From Brachionus rotundiformis (Eukaryota; Rotifera; Eurotatoria; Ploima; Brachionidae), in NCBI GenBank assembly GCA_016802295.1, contig JAESIW010000137.1, forward strand, positions 149,759 through 213,758: 64,000 bases of DNA, in the 5' to 3' direction. Made by a program: the position numbers and the translations under genes. The notes under the pieces were generated by a model. The model searched no databases and was not told the origin of the DNA. It worked only from the letters and a program-made list of their open reading frames with translations. The first letter of the stretch is position 1; every line of letters begins with the position of its first letter. Below are positions 11,033-21,660 of the stretch, piece after piece.

Positions 11033-11329
11033 GTGAAAAATTCCTATTTTAAAATTTTTTTACAAAAAATACCATCTCTTTTTATATTGTTGTCATTGAC
11101 TACATTAGGTAATTATTTGCTTTTAAATTTTTTTATTAAAAAAAAACCTGAAAAAAAAAATTTAAAATTAATTTATGTTCAAGCTTTGGTAATTTTGCTG
11201 ATTATTTTTACAAATTTTTCCAACTTTTATGGTTCATACAAATTGGTCGAATCTCTAAGATTTGACATTTGGCATTCATTTGGTAAAGAATTGTTCTTTA
11301 AACGCCTCAAATTTTATGGAATAATTTAA
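11033..11329 (+). pseudogene. Sulfotransferase relic with large internal deletion
   Basis: The 98-residue frame carries the N-terminal membrane anchor (KLIYVQALVILLIIFTNFSN, like KLIYFQALVVLLFFSTNFLN in the long copies). After LRFDI it jumps straight to SFGKELFFKRLKFYGII, the extreme C terminus. About 230 codons, including the whole catalytic domain with both PAPS-binding loops, are missing. The C-terminal piece lies beyond the TAA that ends the long copies, which shows that this extension was once part of the frame. The 3' flank after the stop (ATTTAAATTACAACT) is shared with the other copies and with the window start. Confidence 0.85.
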
Positions 11330-11419
11330 ATTACAACTGAATTTTTTTAATAAGTATAATAATTAAATATAAATATTTCTAAATGATTTTATATTTTTAT
11401 TAATTTTCTTTTTGTAGAG

Positions 11420-11722
11420 CTTAGGCTCATTACTTTTGATATACACTCGATCCTTTAATTTCCCTTCTAATTGACTTGCATGTTATTGGCTGTCTTTTCT
11501 TCGCTTTTGTGGTGTCCATTCAACAGTTAAGTTTGTTAAACGTTTTCTTTTCAAAGGAGGTATCCAAGCTACCACAGCTTTTGTTTTTAATTTGAAAGAT
11601 AATTTGACATTCTTTCAGACTAGTATTTCCCTTTATTCCTTTTCATGCTTGAGTGTGGAAAGTATTTTGGCTTTTTCTATCCAACTCATTGTCCTACTCT
11701 CCCCAGCATTCATTTCAGTGCT
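11420..11722 (-). pseudogene. Probable decayed reverse transcriptase tail
   Basis: The minus strand reads SRTMSWIEKAKILSTLKHE, then after stops KAVVAWIPPLKRKRLTNLTV, then EWTPQKRRKDSQ. The last pieces resemble the W-x-P-x-G-K-R-x-R-G-R-P-like tail of some non-LTR reverse transcriptases. The similarity is weak and stops interrupt it. Confidence 0.25.
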
Positions 11723-11980
11723 TTTACCACAGAGTTCTATACTCTGTCAATTTTTAGAGTTTTCCTGCAGTTCAAAAGCCAAAGTTCTCAGAATTTAGTG
11801 CTTTATAAGTGACTAAAATTTTGTCTTGGTATCTTAAGGATTGAGTTAAAAATTTAACTTTGAAAATTCGAAAAAAAGGCATTTTTTGGACATTTTCAAA
11901 GTCAAAATTTTCTATGATCTTTTCGAGTGACCACAACCTCCAAGTAGTATGTTATAGTGCATTTACCACAGAGTTCTATA
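11723..11980. mobile_element. 220-bp dispersed repeat flanked by a 19-bp direct repeat
   Basis: The segment 11742-11961 is nearly identical to 35272-35492. Here it is flanked on both sides by the exact 19-bp sequence TTTACCACAGAGTTCTATA (11723-11741 and 11962-11980), which looks like a target-site duplication. There is no clear terminal inverted repeat or poly(A). The second copy lacks a clean duplication. Confidence 0.55.
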
Positions 11981-13558
11981 TCTTGATTTTTATTTGCTTT
12001 TTTTAAGGACCAAAAATGTATATAAAAATTAGAAATCTCTTCACCAAATCCATTTATAATCCAAATACAATAACTTTCAATTTATTTAATAACTGTTCTT
12101 AATTATTTAAAATATTAAATCTTATTGATTAATTTATTAACAAAAATTCATTAAGATTTATCTGCTGTAAATTTTTAAAAATAATTATCTTAAAAATAAA
12201 AATAAATCACATAATTCATTATTTCTTAGCTTTACAAAAATATTATCTAATTTTAAATCATTGTTGAAAATGAAACACGGTTACCAGTAACCTTTTCTTT
12301 TTTAGCCAAGTTCAAATTTTATAAATAAAAAGAGGACCTTTCTCTCGAGCCTCAAAGTCTAGTCGATTATTTAAAATATCAAATTTAATTAATAAGTTTA
12401 ATAAAAAAATACGCAAAAAAGAAAACTTTTAAAAAATACATAAAACTGTTCAACATTATTTGGTTATGTCACCAAAAGCCATTTTGAATACAATAAGCTG
12501 TATTTTCAAGATCTGAATCTAACCAACCAACTAAGCAACCAAAAAGAAGTAATATCTATATTTAAAAATATAGATATCTCTGACTGTCTGATATCTCTGA
12601 CTAATCAGACATTTTGTAAATTGACAAACCTTTATTGTGGCAATAAAAGTTCTGTTAAAAAAAATTCCATTCTGGTAATCAGATTTAAAGTAAGTTTACC
12701 ATGCGAAGTGGACTCGCAAGAATTGTCCTAAGATTAATTGTTAAGTAAAGTAGAATCAGGAACTAATGAAAATTTATCTTTATCATTATATTTGTTTTGG
12801 TATTGAGTTTTTTTATATTTTATAATAAAAAAATATATTTTTCTTGGAATGAAACTAATTTTTTTGGTATGGCTTAAATTCTATCCAATTACTCAAAAAA
12901 TGTTTAGTTGCTAAAACTGCTTTTAGACTTTAAAAATTTATCTATACGTAATTCTACAAAACTATAATGAAAGTATGAATAAACATAGTTCTATAATGTT
13001 AACTTAAGGCAAATAATCAGAAAATAAATAATAAAACTTATGTGTGCCAAATATCGATTCCAAAACGTCTGTATTACCTAATCTATAATTCCAGCCAAAT
13101 CAAATACCAATGTTTTTGCTTTATTAAATCATACATTATAGCAAACATTATCTTTTCGATATAAATTTATTTATTTAAATTTATAATAGATCTATAGTCT
13201 TATTTAGCGTGTGTAAGCAAAGGAAAATAAACAACTTTTGCTCAGACTTTTATTTTTTCTAAATTCATTTTTGATCCGGTTTAAATTTTTTTTTTCTAAT
13301 CAATTTCCTTTTTGTTTGAATTTAATATGGAAATTTTTTTATTAAATAAAATGTTACCATTTTGGCAAAGTTAACTGAAGAAAATACAAAAAATTGAATT
13401 TTTTTGTTCACGTTTTTTTAAATTTAATATTTTACAACAGTTAAGTTAAGATAAACAAAAAAAAAGCATTTATCAATCCAAGTTTATCTCAAGTTACATT
13501 AATTAGTTGTTTTAGCTGTAAAAAAACACATCTGTGTATTTATTTGGCAAAATTTTAA
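11981..13558. other. AT-rich intergenic DNA
   Basis: No coding segment or repeat that I can support. A small palindromic stretch (TATTTTTAAAT/ATAGATATC type) near 12550-12600 is probably trivial. Confidence 0.4.
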
Positions 13559-14571
13559 ATGATTGAAAACGTTGATTTGACCAAAATTGGTCTTGAATGG
13601 GGCTATTTAGGAGAATACGGTATTGAATATTCTATTGCTCAGAAAAAATTTTCTTATCTATCTTAAATTAACAAAAATTTCAAGGTCCAGTTTACTGGTC
13701 TTCCAAATATGCAAACGCAAATGGAAAGGCTCAGTCACCTGTTGACATTCAAGACAAAGATGCAATCTTTGATCAAAATTTGACCCAAAAGCCGCTCACA
13801 TTTTCCTATCAACCACAAAATTTTACCTCTATTCTCAATACTGGCTCTTCTTTTAAAATAAGTGGTCAAGAATCAGCCAACTCTTGTATTTAAATTTAAG
13901 TTAGAAATTAGTTTAAATTAAATTTGGTCAATTTTTAAAAGGCGTTGTTGGTGGTCCTGTTCAAGACGAGCATAAATTTTTACAGTTTCATATGCATTGG
14001 GGAAAGGACAGCTCTCATGGCTCTGAACACCTAATAAATGGTAATGCTTATGCAGGAGAGATTCATTTTGTAAATTGGAACAGCACAAAGTACTCAACAA
14101 GCCAAGAAGCCATAAGCACCAGCAATCATGATGGACTGGTTGTGTTGGGAGTGTTGGTAAAAGTTGGCAAACACAATCCAGAATTCGATAAAATTTTGGA
14201 CTGTTTGGAGCACATTTCGCTAAGAGAAATGAACACTTCGCTGAAAGAGAGTTTTGATGTGACCAAATTATTTCCAAGTAAATAAAAAAGATTTAGAATA
14301 GATATTTGGTAATAGATAAAACATTTTATTAGGTGATTTGGCTAGTTATTGGACTTATGACGGGTCGTTGACTACTCCGCCATGCACAGAATGTGTCAAA
14401 TGGGTAGTGTTTAAAGAGTGCATAAGTTTGTCTGACGAACAGTTGTCAAAATTGAGGCAGCTGTATATTTGTAAGCAAAAGGACCAGTGTTGTAGCCAAC
14501 TTAAAATGGTTGATAATTACAGACCCATTTGTGATTTGAATGGGAGAAATATTTATAAATCATTTAAATAG
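13559..14571 (+). CDS. Alpha-carbonic anhydrase, gene 1
   Basis: Catalyses reversible hydration of CO2. Four exons, 13559-13619, 13685-13885, 13942-14277 and 14333-14571, join in frame (introns of 65, 56 and 55 nt) to 278 residues. Motifs: N-terminal EWGYLGEYG and GPVYW, QSPVDIQ, zinc ligands His104 and His106 in FHMHWGKD, the third ligand His129 in GEIHFVNWN, and SLTTPPCTE with the gatekeeper Thr. The end is DNYRPICDLNGRNIY, the usual family C terminus. The usual second His of the H-x-V-H motif is Asn. I see no signal peptide before Met1, so either the enzyme is cytosolic or a leader exon is missed. A fragment of exon 3 recurs at 20.2 kb. Confidence 0.9.
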
Positions 14572-15267
14572 ACAAATTTAATTTATTTTAAATTGATTTG
14601 TATTTTAAAAGTAAAATAGATTTAATTAATTTAAAATTTTAACTTAATAATTTTTAATGTAAAGATAGTACTATTCAGTTTTATTTGAAAAGAAAAAGAT
14701 AAAAAAAGCGCATTTTTTCATTTGATTATATATAAGATATATATATTTTTTTTTATTCTTTTGATTACGAATTTCTTTATCTCAGCTTTTGAGAAAAAGA
14801 TACACGGTATAAATTATTTGAGATATTTTGAAAATTAAAATGCTTAAACAATGCAAAAATGTTTACATGTCAAATATGAATAACTTTTATTTTCTAATTA
14901 AAGAAAAATATGATAAGATAAAAAAAAAATTAATACATTCATTAATTATACCTCAAAAATTGGTATAAGAAAATTATTTTTTATCAATACATTTTTTTTG
15001 CACTAAAATAAAAGATAAAAATAAGCGTATAATATTATGATTGATTAGTATAGAAACTAGATTTAAAGCTATTTTTTACATCAAATCAAAATTAAAATTT
15101 TGAGAGTATTTTGAATATAATTTGTTTCTCATTATATTATTCATATTATTTTGTTTATTATTTCTTTGACTATAAACTAAAAGATAAGCATTCAATTTTA
15201 ACTATTATATTTAAAGTTGTTTCCAAATTGACAAATCTCTTTTAAAAAAAGATGGTGTTTGTATGGA
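14572..15267. other. AT-rich intergenic DNA
   Basis: Nothing supported. Short AT runs only. Confidence 0.4.
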
Positions 15268-16506
15268 TAGTAGTAGTAGGGTTAAGCTTCTTCGAAGCTA
15301 TGGCAGAAAATTAGACTGTTTCTTGAGCCATTTGTCAGGAAACAGTCTTCTGAAGTTAATGATTGATGTACTGAGGTTGTCTTTTCCAGACATTAGCTAC
15401 TCGATTTGTTAAGTAATGATATCATTACATTTGTCATGTCTTCTTAAGCTATACGATTGGTCTCAAGAAAAATTAATACCATTTTCAAAATTGATAATTT
15501 CATATCTTTTAATAATTTTAAAAAGTTGAATTAAATCTCCTCCCATCCTTCTAGATATTCTCTAGTTAAATTTAGCATTTCAAGTCTTTTAGAGTAGTCA
15601 AATTTTCGAAGTGAAGGGATTATTTTTTTCATTCTTCTTTGTACTTTCTCGATTTCAGAAGTATCTTTTTCAAGAAATGGACACCATGAACTAATGGCAA
15701 ACTCTAAATGAGGTCTAACCAGTGCTGTGTAGAGCATTCTCAATGTATCAATGTTTAAATTTCTGAAACTTTTTCTAATCATAGCTAAAATACGATTTCC
15801 TCGACTCGTACAATATTTTACTTGGTTAGTCCATTTCAAGTCACTTTGAATATACACCTAAATCTTTTTCGAGAATTGTTTTAGATAAATTCTTTGTACC
15901 GTATCTGCTAAAAATGGTATAGTTAAACAAAGGATTTTTTGAGCCAACATGCATTACATTACATTTTTCAATATTCAAATCCCAAGTAAGTGGCCAGCTT
16001 GAAATTGAGTCTATATCTTTTTTAAATACGAGATTGCCCTGAGAGCTTTTAATTACAAACAAAACTTTAGTATCATCGGCATATTTTTCACATTTATTAA
16101 CTAAACGAGTTGAAAGATCGTTTATAAATATCAAAAATAATAGAGGTCCTAATACTGAACCTTGAGGTACTCCGCTGGTTACATCTAACCAGCTTGATAT
16201 GGATGAACCCAAAATTACTCTTTGTTTCCTCTTGCTAAGAAAATCATTAATCCAAAAATAAATCATATCAATAAAACCATATCTTTTAAGCTTATATAAT
16301 AATAATCTATGCGATACTCTGTCAAATGCTTTCGAAAAATCTGTGTAAATTATATCGGCAAATAATCCTCTGTTGAAAGTTGACGTAATAAAATCTAGTG
16401 ATTCAAGTAAATTTGTTGAACATAATCTTTTTGGCATGAATCCATGTTGAGCGTCAGATAAAAGATTTAGATTTAAAAGAAAGGCTAACATAGAATCTTT
16501 GACCAA
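15268..16506 (-). mobile_element. 5'-truncated CR1-like non-LTR retrotransposon
   Basis: The minus strand encodes a reverse transcriptase from about motif 2: SDAQHGFMPKRLCSTNLLES, YTDFSKAFDRVSH, GVPQGSVLGPLLFLIFIND and the catalytic YADDT (about 16090). A frameshift near 15850 breaks the frame; the rest continues as YIQSDLKWTNQVKYCTSRG to LVRPHLEFAISSW. A deletion after LNLTRE damages the thumb. The element ends at about 15270-15285 with a TAG/CTA trinucleotide tail after GCTTCGAAGAAGCTTAACCC, as does the plus-strand copy at 56.6-57.4 kb. A 3' microsatellite instead of poly(A) is usual for CR1/L2-type elements. Confidence 0.8.
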
Positions 16507-16583
16507 AATAATAATTTTTTTTATTCATTAAATTTACTTTTGGTATATATATAAATTCCTGAGAATAAATATGAAGATGATGA

Positions 16584-17021
16584 TATTACTAATCATAAAA
16601 CATAATAATCTATGATAAATTTATTTTTTATTAAAATAATTAAATTGAAATAAAATGTCTATGGTTATAATTCGTGGGCAACAGGTAATATATTTGCAAG
16701 TATAATTGTTTCAATAAGATTAATTTGTTACCGATAAATAAAAATTAATATCTTTTATTAATAATTGATAGTATATATTGTAATTTTGTAATTAAAAATA
16801 AAAAAATATTAACTTCAGTATTTGAGTATTTAGAATAACAATTTTTGTCATTTTTACATATAAAACTCGATGCTAAAAAAAATTTTTTTGGGTATTTATT
16901 TATTATACATAATAATGAGAATATAGAAATTATTAATGAGTATTATATAAACTAATATTGAGTGTTACTAAGAAAAATGATTTTTGTGCAAATGCAGATA
17001 TGCCTCTCTTTCTTTTTTGAT
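16584..17021. repeat. About 435-bp direct repeat (partner 20471-20902)
   Basis: Starts TATTACTAATCATAAAACAT and ends near GATATGCCTCTCTTTCTTTT. Both copies contain GTCTATRGTTATAATTCGTG. They differ by scattered substitutions and small indels. No coding sequence. Confidence 0.8.
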
Positions 17022-17427
17022 CATAGAATAGGATAATTTAGTCAAAAATCTATTTGTTACCATAACTTCAACTTATTATGGTCTCAGTCATGTTTTTAGT
17101 AATAATTAATATTAAAAATGAACTCATTTGGACCAAGCAAGTAAAGTTGAACAATTTAGAAATTTAAAAAAAAAAATTAGAGTTTTAAATAAAATTGACT
17201 TTTATTCAGGAAATGTGTAATTATTTAAAAATAATTTAACAAAATAGTTATATTAGATTAATAAAATTTTAATTTATTATTAAGGTAAAACTTGAGGTAT
17301 TTTTGGAAAAATATGGCTATGCTGAAAAGTTTTCAAATTTTTATGGTGTTTTTATTATTTCTGATAAAAATCTTAAAATAAAGATAGGCTTGATTGAAAA
17401 AAACCATGATTTCAATCGAGTTGTAAT
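17022..17427. other. 3' flank of sulfotransferase copy A
   Basis: AT-rich. Its reverse complement is related to bases 1-640. A shorter, diverged equivalent lies at about 23.85-24.03 kb. Confidence 0.5.
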
Positions 17428-18432
17428 TTAAATTATTGCATAAAATTTGAGGCGTTTGAAGAACAATTCTTTACCAAATGAATACAATTCAATATCAAGT
17501 TTATTGAGTTGTTTTATTTTATCTAAATATGGTATTTGGCTGATTTCATCTTTATTCTTATTGATAAACTTATCTGCAAAAGTCTCATTTGATTGAGCAA
17601 ATTAATCTGCTAGTCGAAAATTATTTGAAAATATCTTCAAAAATAATTGATGTGTATAATTTTGATATTCAGTTAGACCAAAAAAAGCCATAGATTCCAA
17701 ATTTTTTTTGGCTTCTTCCAGTAATTTATCTCCTGTTTTATCTTCACAATCATAGCTTGCATTGGACAAAAGTAATGTTTGTCTATTATTTGCCAAATTG
17801 TGCTCACAGTCAATAAACTCTTTTAATTGAACATGTTTCCATGATTGTCTACCTTTGAAACACTTTTCATAGTTTTTATACAAACAATGATCTTTTTGTG
17901 TATGTCCAATCCAGGTCATACCTTCTGATGCATGGTGCCATTCGCTCAGGTATCGTTTGACGGGCTCACGAAGCATTGTGAACAAATAAAAGTCTCTTTC
18001 TGGCTCCAAATTTGGATAGAATTTTTTTAAACATGACTTTAAAACAGTGTAATGTGGATGAACACCACAAGGCCAACCAGCTGTTTTCCGACCCCAATAC
18101 CAATCTATTGATTTCTCTTCCACTGATCTATCATTACATCTAAATTGTTTATTTCTGTTTTTTTTCCTATCTTCTTTTGTTATTTGGTCTTTAAAGATCA
18201 TCTTACATTCGATTTCATTGTCAAAGTAAACAAGACTGTCAATCAGAAAAGTGTCCAATTCTCTGCCACCAGTTTTTTGTACATGTAAAAATACCAAAAC
18301 ATTTCGACTAATGTCAAAATTTAGAGATTCTGACAGTTTAAGTGTAGAAAGAAAGTTTAAAAAATTTGTAGAAAAAAAAAGCAAAACTACTAAAGCTTGA
18401 AAATAAATTAATTTTAAAAATTTTTCTTCCAT
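17428..18432 (-). pseudogene. Heparan-sulfate 6-O-sulfotransferase-like gene, copy A, with in-frame TAA
   Basis: Family role: transfer of sulfate from PAPS to the 6-O position of glucosamine in heparan sulfate, in the Golgi. ATG 18432 starts a type II membrane protein: anchor at residues 7-27, then the 5'-phosphosulfate loop FLHVQKTGGRELD and the 3'-phosphate loop LREPVKRYLSEWHHAS. The frame stops at TAA 17604-17602 after NFRLAD (276 residues). In the same frame it then continues 57 codons to TAA 17430-17428, including LNKLDIELYSFGKELFFKRL, which matches the conserved C terminus of the family as I know it. Either a single nonsense change makes it a pseudogene or the stop is read through. It differs from copy B by one residue (C/F in the QKDHxLYKN stretch). 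Confidence 0.8.
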
Positions 18433-19247
18433 TTTTAAAGATTTTAATAAAAGCTTATTAGATTTTTTGAGCTTTTTTTAAATATTTATAATAGTTATTT
18501 GAATATTCGGCATACTCATTATTCAATCAAGCATACTTAAATTATTAACATTCCATAAACATTAATAATTTATTGAGTAAAAAAAATCAAACAATTTTTT
18601 TTTATTGACTTAAATAGTTATATAATTTATTGAATAGATTCAACAAAATAAATAGAAAGGTCCAAAATGTGAATAGGAATTATCTTTTTTTTATTTCTCT
18701 TAATTAAGAATTATAACTAAGTGTTCGAGATAAAGGGTCTTTTTGTCATTGTTAGATCATCATGGATTGAAAGTTTTTTTAAATCTCCCATCACGACACT
18801 GTTCTGTGTAAACCATACATCTTCCATAATAATGACCATTTATTATGATTAATGCTTCTTTTATTATTTAATGATCTTAAAATATTTTCTCATTTTGAGC
18901 ACACTAATAATTTTGCGTCTATTAAGAGAATATTTTTTTTTATAAAAAAAGTAAGAAAATTAATTGAATATTAATTAATTTAATTTATTTGGTATTTGTA
19001 TATAAGCAGTTTAAAACATATATTGGGATTAAAAATGAGATAATATAGATAAAAATTGAGGAAATATTTCTTTCCTATAATATTTTCAAATAATATGGTG
19101 GATTTATGCCAATTTCATGAGGACAAACTGCTTTAAAATTAAAAACCAGGCTTTTAATACAATATTTTTTAAATTATTTCTTTTATTATCCGTAATTTTA
19201 GATAAAAATTAAACTTATTTGAGAAATAAAAAAAATAATTGATAAAC

Positions 19248-19312
19248 TTTCAAATTCGATTGAGTAATACAAGTGATTTGCCAAAGCGGGACTACTTGCA
19301 GTCTCATAAAGA
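19248..19312 (+). repeat. 65-bp innexin exon fragment, copy in unit A
   Basis: Matches 32398-32463, inside innexin gene 1, with about five differences. It covers codons for MSNTSDLPKRDYLQSHK of the first extracellular loop. It stands alone in AT-rich DNA upstream of the sulfotransferase and has no function that I can see. Confidence 0.85.
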
Positions 19313-20163
19313 TCTTATTATCGAATTTGGAATTTTTTTTTTTAACATGAATGATTATAATTTTTTATGTTTTAATAACTTATTTAAAAATTAATAAAAT
19401 TTATAACATACTTATTATTTAATCAAAATCATACACAACAATTTTTTTCGATTTACCAATTTATACAATCGAATTATTCTTTATTTCAATTAATTTAAAA
19501 GAAAAGATATATCTAAAAATATCAATCTGTCATTTAAATTTATTTTTAAATAGAGTTTAGTTTTAAAAGATAATTATCTTTAAAAACTTAAACTTGTTTT
19601 TAATAAATTCAAAGAATCAAAAAAAAATTGTTTAGTTTGTATAATTTAAATTTTTTTTTCTTTTTATTTCGATTTTTTTTAAACAAGATGATAACTGATA
19701 ATAAAATATATTTTCTGATTCTTTTAAATACAAATTTTTTTTTCCATTCTTGATGTCATTTTTACATTAACTTTTAATTAATCAATTTATCGAAAATATG
19801 GAAAAAGAAATTAGAACATAATTTTATATTAGAAAAATTGTCAATAATCTTTAAAATGCATTGAAACAGATGTAGATGAATCTATGAGCAAAAGCTGAAT
19901 GTTAAAATGTGATTTTTATCATTTCATAATCAAAAAAAAAAACACTCCTTTTTAAAAATTTTATAATCAAAACTTAAATTATAATCTAGACATAACCTCA
20001 TTTACAAACATTTTTGACTATTCACCTCATTTATCAATTGATATTTATCCAATTGCATAACAATAAATGAGCTTTCCCATCATTTAAACGACTCAAATTA
20101 TTGTGAAAGATCATCAAATTTAATAATTTTTGATAAAAGAAAATTAATTTGAATTTATTTTAG

Positions 20164-20374
20164 AAAAGAGAGATTCATTTTGTAAATTGGAACAGCACAA
20201 AGTACTCAACAAGTCAAGAAGCCATAAGCACCAGCAATCATGATGGACTGGTTGTGTTGGGAGTGTTGGTAAAAATTGGCAAACACAATCCAGAATTCGA
20301 TAAAATTTTGGACTGTTTGGACCACATTTCGCTAAGAGAAATGAACACTTCGCTGAAAGAGAGTTTTGATGTTC
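20164..20374 (+). pseudogene. Carbonic anhydrase exon-3 fragment
   Basis: About 208 bp nearly identical to 14055-14261 in carbonic anhydrase gene 1: the frame reads EIHFVNWNSTKYSTSQEAIS and continues to LKESFDV. It keeps one of the three zinc ligands only, begins and ends inside an exon, and is joined directly to a truncated lipase leader on its left. Confidence 0.9.
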
Positions 20375-20470
20375 GTAATATTTCTTTATAGAAAAAAATT
20401 ATCAGGAAAATTACAAAAAAAATTATTTGCTAAAACGCTAACTGACATGATCACATTTATAATTTTTTGT

Positions 20471-20902
20471 TATTACTAATCATAAAACATAATAATCTAT
20501 GATAAATTTATTTTTTATTAAAATTAATTAAATTGAAATAAAATGTCTATAGTTATAATTCGTGGGCAACAGGTAGTATATTTACAAGTATAATTGTTTC
20601 AATAAGATTAATTTGTTACCGATAAATAAAAGTTAATATCTTTTATTAATAATTGATAGTATATATTGTAATTTTGTAATTTAAAATAAAAAAATATTAA
20701 CTTGAGTATTTAGAATAATAATTTTTGTTATTTTTACATATAAAACTCGATGCTAAAAAAAATTTTTTTTGGGTATTTATTTATTATACATAATAATGAG
20801 CACATAGTAATTATTAATGAGTATTATATAAACTAATATTGAGTGTTACTAAGAAAAATGATTTTTGTGCAAATGCAGATGTGTCTCTCTTTCTTTTTTG
20901 AC
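20471..20902. repeat. About 435-bp direct repeat (partner 16584-17021)
   Basis: Second copy of the repeat at 16.6 kb, in the same orientation. The left border with the carbonic anhydrase fragment spans about 95 bp of unmatched sequence. Confidence 0.8.
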
Positions 20903-20929
20903 CGATTGGAACTGATTCAAATATTAAAA

Positions 20930-21660
20930 GAGGATTGATTTATATACTACTTAAAAAGCAAGGACAAATACATTTAGCCATCTTCCAATCTTTACACTTC
21001 ACTCTATCAAGACACCAAATGTGACTTTTTAAAGTGATCTTAAGTCAGAAATTTTCCAGGTGGGTAACGCGTTGACTTAGCATCAGAAATCTTATTCAAA
21101 TCATCTAAAGCATACATTAGATCTTGTAATATGGACCTCAAGTTCCAGTAAAAGAGAGATCAAGAAAAACTACAAAACCACCCAAACAACATTTACCTCA
21201 ACTGGTTATAGAAGGAACTAAGCAACCAAATTTGGTCTAGAGATCAAAATCATCGAACAAAAATTCCAATAGACCCATATCCAATTTTTTAGGCATCAAA
21301 CTAGACCCCAAATTAAGCTATATAGCACACTTAAAAGACATTAATTAAAAAAATAGCCATCAAAATTAACACCTTAAACAAGATCAAAGCACTTAATCTA
21401 AAAAACAATTCAAAAATTAACCATATTATTTTCAAATCAGTGATTCGATCAATATTCGACTACAGCTTCATCATTTATCAAGTAGCCTCTTCAAGTTTCA
21501 AAACAAATCTACTAAAGTTACAAAATAAAATTTTAAGACTGGCAAAATATTTTCCACTAAAAACATCAATTGTACATATGCATTAGAGTTTGAATCTAAA
21601 TCTGGTAAAAGATAGAATGAACAAACTTTTCACCATAAACTGCCAAAAACAGAAAATTCC
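20930..21660 (+). pseudogene. Decayed non-LTR reverse transcriptase
   Basis: Frame-interrupted pieces on the plus strand: PISNFLGIKLDPKLSYIAHL, then INTLNKIKALNLKNNSKINH and SVIRSIFDYSFIIYQVASSS, then LLKLQNKILRLAKYFPLKTS. This is the order expected downstream of the catalytic core of a non-LTR reverse transcriptase (FLGIxxDxxLxxxxH, then the thumb and RxxFDYS). A diverged relative of its upstream part lies at about 28.46-28.58 kb. Confidence 0.6.

Larger units (their letters stand above)
17371..20153. repeat. Segmental duplication unit A (partner 24031-26813)
   Basis: About 2.78 kb that is almost base-for-base identical to 24031-26813 (offset 6660, later 6661-6662). It covers the sulfotransferase, its upstream region and the lipase promoter. 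Differences rise near the right end. At 20153 copy A leaves the lipase leader and runs into a carbonic anhydrase fragment, while copy B continues into the lipase gene. Confidence 0.9.

Noticed and set aside
11592..11798. Plus-strand 68-codon frame near 11.6 kb
   Set aside because: No start context, splice partner or domain; it spans the border of a dispersed repeat.
14338..14571. 77-codon frame at 14.34 kb as a separate gene
   Set aside because: It is the last exon of carbonic anhydrase gene 1 and carries its SLTTPPCTE motif.
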